From Macrothele yani (Eukaryota > Arthropoda > Arachnida > Araneae > Macrothelidae), in contig CM077023.1 in NCBI GenBank assembly GCA_039090855.1, positions 77,847,127-77,911,126 of the forward strand: a stretch of DNA of 64,000 nucleotides, in the 5' to 3' direction. The notes under the pieces were generated by a model. It was not told where the DNA came from. It ran no database searches and worked only from the letters and a program-made list of their open reading frames with translations. Shown here piece after piece: positions 10,900-21,596 of the stretch (the stretch's first letter is position 1; the number at the start of each line of letters is the position of its first letter). Both the position numbers and the translations under genes were made by a program.

Positions 10900-12449
10900 G
10901 ACATTCTCTGCCACAGACCTTGCCGTCAATGTTACACATGCCATTGGAACAGCTATTTGCACCAGAACAGTCTGTCAGGAGCAGCATGCCCATAGTTTCC
11001 ATGCTACATCAGCTGTGCACAAGCTGCATCACCCCATGCAATGACAAACAATGATCGCAGTGATGCCTCGCTCAACATTCATGGATAACAGAAAAGTGGA
11101 AGAGGGAACATTGTCAAAGGGTAGAGCAAAGAGATTTGGAGTGACTATCACACTACTCAGATGGGTGTATTTGGTTGTGACATTTGCCCAAAGAATATTG
11201 TCAGGCTGACTGCATTGTCCCTACAGTCAAGTTTGCATGGTAATTTGCGATGGTGTGATGCTGTTTCTGCTGGGAAGAACTCGGTCATCTGGTTGTGGTG
11301 CTCTCCAGCCTAATGGCTACCAGGTATGAAAACATTCTGAACAATTCCGCACTACCTACACTGCAGCAGTACTTTGGCACAGATCCCATCCCGTTTCAGC
11401 AAGATCTAGGGCCTTGCCATACTGCAAGGTTTGTCCAGGCCTCGTTTGAGGAGCAGGTTGTCTACGTGTTGAATATGTCAGCCCAAGGTTCGTACTCTTC
11501 CAAGCAAAATAAGTTCAAGCACTTTTCAAAACCAAATTATCATAAGTAATGACCTGCCTGTTACCCACCCCCATTGGTTTATGTTATTAACTTTGAATTG
11601 CTTTTCTGTTTTAGTGTTCTTTAAAATAATTTTATATGTGTGGAATATTTTGAAAGGGTACATTATTTTCATATTCATCTGTTGTATGATATTTATTGTT
11701 TGCTTTAACTTTTCATTTTTGATGCATGACTTTGACGCAGCCAGGAGATGAAGGTCCACACATGAAGCACAAGCAATTTCTAGAAGTTCCATCCTCCAGT
11801 AAGAATGTGTCTTCAATCCCAGTCAACAGAAGCCCATCACAATTTGCAAATACATCATTCCACTTATTTTACTCCCATTTCTGACATTTTACTCTGTAGT
11901 GATGTCATAGCAAAGGTACCAGCTGTCCACGCACCCCCTGAATTGAACGCAAGTTCTGCATTTATTCGATCAGCTTGGTGTTTTTATCGAAACTACACAG
12001 GAATTCCTATACAACTTTTTAGCACAGACAATTATTTTAGACACACTTTTTAATGTCATTACTTAAAAAACAAAACTAAAAAATTCAAGTACTATTTAAC
12101 CTTTCCAAGTATTTTCAAGGACTAACTTTTTTTTAAAGGACTTTTTAAGGAGCGTACGAACCATCAGCCCAAAGTCCTAATCTAAAGCTTTTAGAGCACC
12201 TGTGGAATGAGCTGGAATGCTAAATCTGATTTCAGCCAGTAAGAACTTTTTTCCACAGCAGCTCTGGCAGAAGCTTTGAAGGAGGAATGGAGGAAATTTC
12301 CAGTACAACCTACTGGTATCTCATGGAAAGCATGCCTACAAGGGTCGCTTCAGTCATAATAAGATTGGCCGACTGTGTACTGATTTTAGCTAAAAAATAC
12401 TTTTTTTCGTTCAGCCTAAGTGTCCAAATATTTTTGTTGACATGGTGTG
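10900..12449 (+). pseudogene. Tc1-like transposase remnant split by a later insertion
   Basis: The left part encodes LPTLQQYFGTDPIPFQQDLG and PCHTARF near 11350-11440, the diagnostic catalytic block of Tc1/mariner DDE transposases. Upstream, to about 10900, other frames show eroded matches (IVPTVKF near 11220). The right part after 12164 continues as SPNLKLLEHLWNELE, the expected C-terminal motif. The sequence ends near 12449 at a TGTCCAAATATTTTTGTTGA terminal-repeat-like word. Frameshifts and stops abound, and the left terminal repeat is missing beside the 10056-10881 element. A 678-bp element (11486-12163) separates the two halves. Confidence 0.8.
11486..12163. mobile_element. 678-bp non-autonomous hAT-type element with perfect 8-bp target duplication
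   Basis: It is flanked on both sides by TCAGCCCA (11478-11485 and 12164-12171), a perfect 8-bp direct repeat as hAT insertion produces. The ends are inverted: AGGTTCGTAC at the left and GTACGAACCA at the right. Subterminal TTCAAG/CTTTTCAA-type words occur at both ends. The interior has no transposase motif. It sits inside the Tc1-like transposase, so removing it and one flank restores the older sequence order. Confidence 0.85.
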
Positions 12450-12600
12450 CATGTCAGTATGTTTAACTGAAATTAATTCATAAGAAACATCTGTGTGAGA
12501 TAAAAGACTATCAGCAGTTCAAGTATATAACTTGAAAATTTTAAAGTACAGACATCAATAAAAAATGCAAATCACTTTTGGTTAAAAAAGAAAGGCATAC

Positions 12601-12766
12601 CTAAATGTTGACAACCAACTTAAATGCAGTAACAAGACTGGTGGCAATGAACTAAATTTTACACTAAGCCTTGCTTCAGAAAGATTAGCACAATGTGGAC
12701 AGAGATACTTGTTAGAACCATCGAGATATGAAACTTTGTTGAGGCAGTCTGATAAAGTGGCAAAAT
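12601..12766 (-). CDS. Candidate host exon: ubiquitin-specific protease (USP) catalytic-domain segment, possibly USP1-like
   Basis: Minus-strand exon of 166 bp with acceptor TTTGATATTTCAG at its 5' edge and donor AG|GTATGC at its 3' edge (intron phases 1 and 2). It encodes FATLSDCLNKVSYLDGSNKY, then LCPHCANLSEARLS and LPPVLLLHLSWL. CPHC preceded by NKY and followed by SEAR..., then LPPVLLLHL, is the zinc-binding-finger to palm transition of USP deubiquitinases. HLSWL instead of the usual HLKRF is unusual; the spacing ISDFA...NKYLCPHC...LSEA resembles USP1, an inference from memory. No stop or frameshift interrupts it. No other USP exon was recognised in the window, so the introns would be long and full of transposons, or this is an isolated pseudogene piece. 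The frame choice is supported by both splice sites. Confidence 0.6.
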
Positions 12767-13461
12767 CTGAAATATCAAAATTCAACAATGAATAAAATTT
12801 ATGAAAAAATATTCAGAAAACAAAAACACACATACATGTTCATGCAAAAGTTTAGAATTAAATCATACTAGTGAATTGCTGAGCAGCATTTTTTTTTCAT
12901 AATTTTCACTGTGAATTCATAATTTCAAACTGTAAAAATAAACTAAATGATGCTGGACTGATAATGGCACTTTGCCACAAAGAATCTAAGCATCATATGT
13001 TTTTACAGTATCTCCTTCTTGGTTACTCAGTCCAAGGACTGGATGTTCAGTAGATGTACTCTGTCTCTCCATTCCTCTCTATTCTCTGCCATTCTCTTCA
13101 AGTCACAGTATGTCCCAGTATTGGTGTCTTGGAGTAACTGCGCCACAAAACCATTCCTTAGTCGTCCTCTTCTTCTCTTGCCTTGAATTTTACCTTCCAA
13201 AACTTTCAGAATTGGGACTCCATGGGGCAATGTGTGTCCCATCCATAACATTCTTATTTTTAACATGTTGATCAGATTCCTGGGTCCTCTCACTCTCTCC
13301 AGAATCTCCTCATTAATATTTCTATCGAGCCAGTTTATTCTCTTCATTTTTCTATAGCTCCACATCTAAAATGCCTCCAGACTTTTGACTTCCCTCTGTA
13401 TCAATGTCTCAGAACTGTTAAGAGCAAACATATGCCTTTAAAATTCTCTTCCTCAGTTTTA

Positions 13462-14151
13462 CTAGGGGTGTTCAAATGAAAAGGTACGAAACGTCATAAG
13501 AACGTAACCGTTAACATATTTGCTGATGCCGCTATGGGAGAACGTAGCGACACATCTAGGGATGCGATTGGAGTCGCCGGCGTGGATCGAAGCATGCGCG
13601 GGCGCCCACATGCGCAGGAGAGAGCAGAGGCTCTTATAAAGAGCGCCGTCCAATTGACGCGGCAGTGCGCGTGAGGACAGGATGGCGTTCACATTGCAAA
13701 ATTCGACGATTGAGGAGCAGCGAGGCGTTATCCAATTTCTGACAGTGGAAGGTGTTAAACCGGCCGCTATTCATCGCGGAGGGTGTGGTTCTTCTCCATG
13801 ATAACGCGCGTTCACCCGTCTCCAGGGTCACACACACACGGAACTGACCAAGTTCCAGTGGGAGCAGCTTGACCATCCGCCCTACAGCCCGGACATGTCG
13901 CCCTGCGATTTCCATGTGTTTGGTCCCCTGAAAAAACATCTGAAAGGGAAGCGCTTCCACTCGGACGCCGAACTCAAGGACGCTGTGCAGCACTAGGTCT
14001 CGTCACGGCCACAGGAATTCTGGGAAAAAGGAATCCTTCGGCTCGTTAATCAATGGGATCGTTGTGCTACGGCCTATGGTGTATACTTTGAATAAAGTCT
14101 TCATTTATACCCACAGTGTCGTTTCGTACCTTTTCATTTGAACACTCCTTG
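13462..14151 (+). mobile_element. Internally deleted mariner element with TA duplication
   Basis: The left end CTAGGGGTGTTCAAATGAAA and the right end (inverted CAAGGAGTGTTCAAATGAAA) form long terminal inverted repeats that continue through AGGTACGAAACG. TA dinucleotides flank at 13460-13461 and 14152-14153. At 690 bp it is about half a typical mariner. It interrupts the minus-strand LINE described at 13005-15000, so it is younger than that LINE. Confidence 0.9.
13682..14095 (+). pseudogene. Mariner transposase, deletion derivative
   Basis: The start ATG at 13682 opens MAFTLQNSTIEEQRGVIQFL, the usual mariner N-terminus with the first helix-turn-helix. After about 30 codons the frame jumps, by loss of the middle, to LLHDNARSP (second catalytic Asp region) near 13790. 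It then reads YSPDMSPCDFHVFGPLKKHL near 13880-13940, the third catalytic block, and ends near 14095 (ATAYGVYFE). The first catalytic Asp region is deleted, so no active enzyme can be made. A stop after AELKDAVQH adds to the damage. Confidence 0.85.
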
Positions 14152-15220
14152 TAGATTTATATTGTTGGCTGTCAGTAGATTTTGATTCTCTCTAAAAGCT
14201 GTTTTTGCCATCCCCAGTCTCATTCTAATTTCCTTTTCACATCTCGCATTTTCAGTAATCTTTTGACCCAAATAACGAAATGATTTAACTTGTTCAATGC
14301 ATTGTCCTTCAATTTTAAGGAAAGCCTGTTTTGGATCCTTCCCTATTACCATTAATTTTGTCTTATTTTTATTTATCTTCATTCCATAGATATCCACATT
14401 TTTGTGTGTTTTTGACATGCGCTGTAATGATTTGGCTGATCCTGAAACAATTGTCTGGTCATCAGCAAACTTAATGGCCTTAATTCTCTCTCCATTAACC
14501 CAAACTCCTTCACTGGCACTCCCCAAGGCCTGCTCCATCATAACTTCGGCATAAATACCAAAAAGGCCAGGTGACAACAAGCATCCCTGCTTTACACCTT
14601 TACTTATTTGGACTGGATCAGCCATTCCCTCTGGAATTGAAATCAATGCTTCCTGATTTACACAGATTTTTGATAAGCTGGATACTGTTATCATCCATGC
14701 CGAGTCTCTCTAGGATTGGAAAAAGTTTTGTCCAAGTCACTCTGTCGAAGGCCTTCTCATAATCAATGAAATATATGTAGAGGGAGCGTCCCCTGTCGAT
14801 CATTCTTTCAGCCAAGAATCTCAGGGTCTCAATCGCATCCCTAGTACCCTTTCCTCTTCTAAATCCAAATTGGTACCCTTCCAGTGCCTCTTCCACCTTA
14901 AAATCCAATCTCTTTTTAATAAAAGTTTACAGTATATGGTATCTAAATTAGTGGAAACCTTTGATTTCTCAAACTCACACATCTCAGAGATCATTAGATA
15001 CACAAAATAAACAGAATTTTAAACACGTACAGAAATAAAAGCATGCCATCTGGCTTCTCCACAAAATTCTTCAGAAGTGTAATCCAAAGTTACAGAAGCC
15101 TAGACAATTCATGAATTTCTGTTTGTAATTCTGACTTTATACTCAGCCTGTCTGCCGTTGATTCTGTGGTAAATACTGCTGATACAGATCATGTGAGGAG
15201 GCTCTTGGATGATCTTTACA

Positions 15221-15283
15221 TACGAGGGTCTTTCGAAAAGTAATGAGGATTTTACACAGGGCAAAAGTGTAATGCAGTAAACA
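15221..15283 (+). mobile_element. Orphan mariner terminal repeat
   Basis: TACGAGGGTCTTTCGAAAAG followed by TAATGAGGAT resembles the terminus of a different mariner lineage. No matching right end or transposase follows; it is abutted by a second transposon-end-like sequence at 15284. Confidence 0.4.
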
Positions 15284-15345
15284 TACAGCAGTGACCAAAA
15301 TTGTGGAAACCTTTTGGAAAAAGTGTATTCTTGGGGTTTGATGGC
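15284..15345 (+). mobile_element. Orphan Tc1-like terminal repeat
   Basis: TACAGCAGTGACCAAAATTG and the following GTGGAAACCTTTTGG resemble Tc1-type ends. No partner end or transposase was found, so this is a fragment. Confidence 0.35.
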
Positions 15346-15389
15346 TCATAACAACCACTTTAGTTTTACAGGGATTACTGGAATACATT

Positions 15390-16450
15390 TTTTGTTGTTA
15401 GAAAATTTTTGGATTGCACCCCTAGTTCCCACTCATGTGGTAATACCTAGTATTTCTGTTCATTAATTATGCTCCTCTTCTTCCAACTTCCTTTTCACAA
15501 AGCGCTGCTGTTTTGACATAATTTTTTATATTTTTTTATGAAGTTCCAGTTAAAACTGAATGTCCAGGATTTTGAATGCGTATATAGCAAGTCTTACTTT
15601 GCTGGTAACATTTCTTACATTGCTATATGTTGTCTACAAAGTTTTTCTTACGTAGCTTCCATCACATCTGCAGTTTACACTGTACACGGCTCCTTTTTGT
15701 AGCAGGACACTTTTTTTTTTTTTTTTGCTTTGTGTGTGTGTGGGGGGGGGGGGGTTCAATAGCTATGTAATTATTATTTGTTATTTCATAAAAAAAAAAC
15801 TGTTTAATTGTTTAGGCCAGGAGCAAGTTGAAGACAGAATTTTAGGCTAATTTTCTGAATTTTTTTCACTCTTTATGAGAGGTGACTTTCTTGGGTAGCT
15901 TAATAATATGGATTCCTATTTAATTTGGTTTTCTGCTCAAAAGATTTTACTATTGTAGAAGGATATCATTTTCTGCAAGTGTACTTTTTAATTATTATCA
16001 TGGAGTTCCATTGATATTTCTCAAGAATCCAGAGCCTCTATTTTTTTTAAAGAATTGTGTAGCCACATTAAATTTCATGCAGGTGAGATGGCAAGAGTAT
16101 TAGTTCAAAACTTTGTTTTGTACTGGCAGTCTTTTTATATAATTTAGTAGCAATTTTTATTTTTGAAGCTATAAGGGTCAAGTATAGGAGTTCATATTAT
16201 TATCATGCTGTAGTTCTAAAGTTAATTTCAGAGAATTATTCAGGATATATTAAACAGTTGAGTACATTTTCTGAGAGCGTGTCATCATTGCTGTCAATTA
16301 TTATGAGAATGTCATCCGTATGTTTCACATACAGGCACAATAATGACAGTTGGTTTAGGACTACTTTAAGATTTCCAAAATAGTTTACCAGAAAGAGAGC
16401 CAAAAGAGAACCCATTACTAAATCTAAGAGCTGTTTATAGAATTTATTTT
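15390..16450 (-). pseudogene. Penelope-like element fragment (reverse transcriptase and GIY-YIG region)
   Basis: Reading the minus strand, near 16440-16270 the frame gives LVMGSLLALFLVNYF and then KHTDDILIIIDSNDD, matching reverse-transcriptase motifs B and C (DD retained) of Penelope-like elements. Further on, near 15700-15640, KGAVYSVNCRCDGSYVRKT matches the start of the GIY-YIG endonuclease with its Cys pair, followed by KVRLAIYAFKILDIQF. The order RT then GIY-YIG is the family's diagnostic layout. Stops and frameshifts are frequent and the upstream part is missing; a T run and a GT/G run near 15710-15750 interrupt the GIY-YIG region. Confidence 0.7.
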
Positions 16451-16582
16451 TATTTTAAATTTGAAGAAGCAATGTAATAAGCCCTACAAATAAATTATGT
16501 TAAAGCAACATGCACTAACCATTTGCTAAGTGTAAGTTTGTACATACACAGTCAATTCAGAAAGTTTCTGGGATAATTTAGT

Positions 16583-19375
16583 AGTGCCACGTGAAGGCAG
16601 AGGGTGCAAAGAATCACCGGAGGACAGGACTAGGCTCCCATCTGATGCTGACCTTGGCTACATATAATGGACGTTCCCTATCTTCTGATTCAAGGCTTCT
16701 TGAATTGGAAGAAGAACTACAAAGGATCAAGTGGGGCATTGTCGGGCTAAGTGAGGTAAGGAGAAAAGGAGAAGATCTCCTTGAACTGAAAAGTGGACAT
16801 CTCTTCTACTATCGTGGGACAGATACTGGCAGAACTGGTGGTGTTGGATTTATAAAACAAGAAACTGAAGGATAAAGTTGTAGAAGTTGAAAGTTCCTCT
16901 GACAGAGCTGCACGACTCGTTATCCAACTCTCGAGAAGATACAAGGCTCAGATTATTCAAACTTATGCACCGACCACAAGTCAACCTGAAGAAGAAATTG
17001 AAGAATTTTATGAGGAAATTTGTCATCTAAATAATAAAGGTAAGCAGCACTTGAAGATAATTATGGCAGATTTCAATGCAAAAATAGGGCAACAGCAACA
17101 GAATGAAACTTCAGTATGTAAATTTGGTCACGGCAACAGAAACCAGAGTGGAAATACTCTCGTTGAGTTTGCAGAGGCAGAAGGGTTTTTCATCTTGAAC
17201 TCCTTTTTCAAGAAAAAGCCACACAAGAAATGGACATGGAGACATCCAAATGGGATGGCAAGTTAAATTGATTTTATTATGTGTAACAAAATATTCGTCA
17301 TCGAAGACTACACTGTGCTAAACAAGTTCAACACAGGTAGCGCCCATAGATTGACGAGATGTAAGATGCACCTCAACACTAAACTAGAACGTGGCAAGCT
17401 CATAAGACAAACAAAATGTATTGACATAACCAACCTTAAAAAACACCATAATACCTTCAAGTTGGAACTGAAGAACAGATTCTCTGCTTTAGAAGGCCTA
17501 ACATTGGAAGAAGTGGATATTTCTGAAGTTAACAGAAAAGTAACCAAAGCTCTTATGGAAACAGCAACAAAATTAGCTGGGTTTAAGAACAAGTTGCATG
17601 TGAACAAATTATCAGGAAAAACCAAAACGTTGATGCAAAAAAGAAGAGAGATGAGGACAACTAAAGAAGATACGACATCCAAAGTGGAATATATAGAGCT
17701 ATGCAAGACAGTACGAAAAAGTATCACCAAAGACGTAAGGAAATTCAACTGTGAACTAGTGAGGAAAGCAATTGAAAACAACCAAAGCCAAAAGATCGCA
17801 AAGGGACATCTCAGTAAAGGAAGAAAACAGATTATGGCACTGAGAAAAGATGGTGGTTCTATAACAAGAAATAGAGGCAAAATTTTGACAAGAGTGAAAG
17901 ATTTCTACTCCAAATTATATGAAAGGGATGATACATGTACTCTAGACATCATGAAAGGTACCAGTACGAGAGTTCTTCCAGTCCTCCCAGCAGAAGTTGC
18001 ACATGCAATCAAGAACATGAAACGGGCAAAAGCTCCAGGAGAAGATGGAATTACTGTAGACATCATACAAGAAGCTACATAAAAAAGGTGACATTGAGGA
18101 TCTCAGGAACTACAGACCTATCAGCCTTATATCAGTGGTTTATAAAATCTTCACTAAAGTTCTTTCACACTGTTTGAAGGTAACACTGGACATGGCTCAA
18201 CCGAGAGAACAAGCTGGATTCAGGAGAGGCTACAGCACAATAGATCATATCCATGTACTGAGAGAACTAATTGAAAGAGCGAGGGAATATGAACTTCCAT
18301 TGTGCATGGCTTTTATCAATTATGAAAAGGCTTTTGATTCGGTGAAACCATCAGCAGTTACAATGGCTCTGAAATCCTGCGGTATTGAAGATGCATACAT
18401 TAATATTATTAATAACATATATGAAAATGCAAGTGCAAAGATTCGGCTGTTTGAAAATACAACACACATAAAAATTGGAAAGGGAGTGAGACAAGGTGAC
18501 ACCATATCTCCGAAGCTCTTTAATGCCACATTGGAAAATGTCTTTCAATCACTGAACTGGGAAAACAAAGGGATAAAGATTAATGGAGATTATCTAACCC
18601 ACCTTCGTTTTGCTGATGACGTAGTCATTTTTGCAACTACCCCATCAGAGCTGCAGAGTATGATCCAGGAACTTGCTGAAAAGAGTAAAGAAGTGGGATT
18701 AAAAATGAACTTTCAGAAGACAAAAGTGATGTTCAATGCTTTTACAAGAAATGAAGATTTATCGATTGATGGAGAAAAGCTGGAGATAACAGACACGTAC
18801 GTTTTTCTTGGACAGCAGATATCAAGTGAGGGTCACATTGATGAAGAAATTAATCGGCGTACAAAACTTGCCTGGAGAGCTTTTGGAAGAAACAGTATAA
18901 TTTTCAAGAGCAATATGCCATTATGTCTTAAAAGAAAAGTGTTTGATCAATGCATCCTCCCAGTGCTTATGTATGGTGCAGAGACGTGGACCTTAACTAA
19001 AAGAGACATACAAAGGCTGCAGACAACTCAAAGTAGCATGGAGAGGTGCATGCTTGGTGTAACCAGGAGAGATAAGAGAAACTCGTGGATCAGAAAAATG
19101 ACAAGAGTGGAAGACATCATGGTCAGAGTTAAATCCCTGAAATGGCAATGGGCTGCACATACTGCCAGAAGGACAGACCGTCGATGGACAGCCGAAATTT
19201 TAGATTGGATTCCAAGGGACAGGAAAAGACCCAGAAGAAGACCACATGGGAGATGGGTGGATGAAATTCGAAAGTATGCGGGAGTGACATGGAGGAGACT
19301 GGCACAAGACAGACCGTTGTGGAGGAAACTTGGGGAGACCTTCGTCCAGCAGTGGATTGATAATGGTTGACAATG
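16583..19375 (+). mobile_element. RTE-like LINE copy A, 5' truncated
   Basis: Closely similar over its whole length to copies C (38.3-41.5 kb, minus), D (41.5-44.1 kb, plus) and E (58.1-60.1 kb, minus). It begins where copy C has its first codons (MKAEGAKN...), so the 5' leader is lost. It ends at TTGATAATGGTTGACAATGATG followed by an AT microsatellite, where copies C and D have an ATG/ATC trinucleotide tail. Members of this LINE group end in short tandem repeats instead of poly(A). Confidence 0.9.
16591..19370 (+). pseudogene. Endonuclease/reverse transcriptase of RTE copy A, inactivated
   Basis: The N-terminal APE-type endonuclease (LATYNGRSLSSDSRLLELEE, GIVGLSEVRRKGEDLLEL) is followed by reverse transcriptase (QAGFRRGYSTIDHIHVL, GVRQGDTISPKLFNATLEN, LRFADDVVIFA). 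Lesions by comparison with copies C and D: a 2-bp loss near 16857; a TAA stop at 17264-17266; endonuclease SDHR changed to SAHR (17342-17344); a 98-bp deletion at about 18079 between QEA and the HKKGD block; and motif A FIDYEKAFD changed to FINYEKAFD at 18318-18320, replacing a catalytic Asp by Asn. The C-terminal 411 codons (18135-19370) are open but would be catalytically dead. Confidence 0.9.
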
Positions 19376-19376
19376 A

Positions 19377-19421
<45 letters not shown>
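19375..19421. repeat. AT dinucleotide microsatellite
   Basis: Pure (AT)n of over 40 bases immediately at the 3' end of RTE copy A, probably grown from the element's tail or present at the target. Confidence 0.95.
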
Positions 19422-19423
<2 letters not shown>

Positions 19424-19424
19424 G

Positions 19425-20510
19425 TATTACTCTGTTGCCTTAACACATCGCAGGAAGAACACGACCTATCAAGCTTCAAGCGAAATTATGTGAAGACATA
19501 TACAAAGATTAGCAAGAAGAAGCAAATAAGTCAAATGAGAAGCAAAAATGAAAACAGGAATAGGCTCAGGAGCTCCAGACCAATCTGCAGGGGAAAACGT
19601 GTGCAGCACCTCAGTCAGGAGTTCAGGCTTTATGAGTGATTAAATATCCCCAAATATGCAAAATGAGCCGTCAATATCAAACTTTGAGAAGCTAAAATTT
19701 TTTGCACTCTGTTTTCCCTATTTGAACTTAAAAAACCTTCTAACTGAAAAGTACAAAACTTGTAAAATATAAAATTGAAAGTTGGTAAATTACAGCTGAT
19801 CCCTTTCGTTTAAACGTAAACAGTAACAGAAAGTCATGTTCAAGGACATCACCAACATACATGTTCATTTTCTGGGTGTGTTCGAAAAGTATTTTTATCA
19901 ACTAAGGGAAATTTTGGTTAACTAGTGGTTGTAAGTAAATAATGTTAATTTTACCGGGGCTGCTCGGTAGAATTGAAAGTCATATTTGTAGCTCTAAAAT
20001 GGGTTAATTCAAAGTGATAGATGGTATGATACTACAATAAAAAATTTTAGAACATGAAATAGTATTATAATGTAATGAGTTTAATAAACTCATACATTAC
20101 AGTACTAAATAAAATGGAACTTACAAAAATTCATCGGATATGCATTTTTTAATAATATTTCAAATAGAAGTTTAAGAAATTTTACGGTATTACTCTGTTG
20201 CGACAAACTTTGGTTATATGTAGAAATTGTGATATGATGAGATTCCTGAGAAATAATGTAGGAATTTTTGAATTCCATTCAATTAATAATTTAGGTTTAA
20301 AGTTGCAGTTACTTCTTTTATCAAAAACGCTGGTTATTAGTCTTCCTTTTTTTACAGTAATTTTGATATCTATATTTCCACTGGTCTTCAGGGTAACAAT
20401 TCAGTACATCAAATACGTCAGGTTTACGAAATATGTAATTCACGAGACAATCTTAGGGGTTGTCTTATGTTATAAACATGCTTTAGATTAAATATACATA
20501 ATATAAAAGG
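19425..20510. other. No recognisable feature
   Basis: AT-rich sequence without recognised proteins. The word TATTACTCTGTTGC occurs near 19426 and again near 20188, a short direct repeat about 760 bp apart that might be an old target duplication; no terminal inverted repeats support this. Confidence 0.4.
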
Positions 20511-20795
20511 TATTATTTACCTGATATTGGCGAAGTATTTCACACGTTGTTGCTCCGTGAGGCACATGCTCCCAGCCCAAAAGGTCGATTATGTTACGGG
20601 GTTTTTTTCTTTTTTTTTTTGTTAGGTCAATTTTTTTATAAATAAAACAAATAGGTTATATTATTATCAGTTCAACATTCATTCATCCGCATAAATCAAA
20701 TGTTTTAAATTTACTATTAATTAAAAGATTGTATTAGAGAAAGTTATACTCATCGGGTCGGGACATCTCTCAAGAGGCTCTTCGTCATGTTGTTA

Positions 20796-20837
20796 CAGCG
20801 AAACGCTTTCGGCACGTCCTGAGTGCCATCGTCGGGC
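20796..20837 (-). ncRNA. Hammerhead-ribozyme-like core motif in Penelope terminal region (degenerate)
   Basis: The minus strand shows CCGACGA, then a stem TGGCAC...GTGCC around TCAGGAC, then GAAA, then a GCG-TTT-CGC hairpin. This is the hammerhead order (CUGANGA, helix II, GAAA, short helix III) with one mismatch in the first box (C for U). The base at the cleavage position would be G, which normally blocks cleavage, so it looks inactive. Hammerhead motifs are known from Penelope-like terminal repeats. A related copy is at 22206-22250 on the plus strand. Confidence 0.3.
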
Positions 20838-21596
20838 CTTCCACTATCTACTCGATGTTTTTTCTTGCGTATGTGTAGCCGCTGGAGTTGCATGTCAGGA
20901 AACGAAGGGAAAGTTTTGCGTCCTGTATGTGTTAGGCGATTGTTTCTCATGTGTTGCCATCTATTGGATGAGTTGGTAGGTATATCAGTCATAAGTACAA
21001 TTTTTTCTCATTTTAGTGTAGATATTTTTGAGCTTTTATTATTTATTTGTAGAAACAGGTGCATTATTTTTAGTCCTTATTAAATGGTGTGACTTTTTGT
21101 AATGTTCTTTTTTTTTTTTTTTTTTTTGTCTTTTTTTATGGATTTTTCGCTTTTTATAAGTGACTTCCATGCATTACCTAGGGTGGTGGGGTCTTGTAAG
21201 TTGCATATTTTATCTTTTTCTTTTTGTTCAATTATAATGCTTTCAGAAATCCTTAATTCTTTTTCGTTTGTGTGGGTGGTTAGTAATTTAGTATTTTCAA
21301 AATCAGCATATTGTTTATGATTAATGCATATTGTTTATGATTAATGCAGTGTGTGTGAATAAGTGCAGTTTTTTCTTCTTTTTGTTCCAGTTTTTCATAT
21401 GTTGATGTAATCTTTTTATTAATCTATTTTTTTGTGCTACCAATGTAAGAAATGTGGTCTTCAGATCTCTGTGAAACAATAGGAATTTCTATTGCGTCAA
21501 ATAGATTCTTATTGCTTCATATAGATTCCTATTGCTTTAAATAGATTCCCATAAATTCCTATTTGCTTCACATTTGCGTGAAGCAATAGGAAATTC

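Larger units (their letters stand above)
13005..15000 (-). pseudogene. LINE (RTE-like) reverse-transcriptase remnant, split by a mariner element
   Basis: On the minus strand, 15000-14152 encodes reverse-transcriptase blocks: GYQFGFRRGKGTRDAIETL, FIDYEKAFDRV (motif A with its Asp), GVKQGCLLSPGLF (motif B) and IKFADDQTIVSG (motif C, ADD intact). After the mariner insertion the C-terminal part continues at 13461-13027, ending in RRRGRLRNGFVAQLLQDTN and REEWRDRVHLL, the tail typical of these LINEs. Frameshifts separate the blocks (for instance between 14908-14618 and 14694-14134). The N-terminal endonuclease is missing, so the copy is 5' truncated. It is a different family from the A/C/D/E copies. 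Confidence 0.8.

Noticed and set aside
17308..17880. 190-codon minus-strand hydrophobic ORF
   Set aside because: Antisense shadow of the RTE linker; the same shadow occurs in copies C and D.
19426..20201. Short direct repeat TATTACTCTGTTGC as a target duplication of a 760-bp element
   Set aside because: No terminal inverted repeats, tail or coding content support an element between them.
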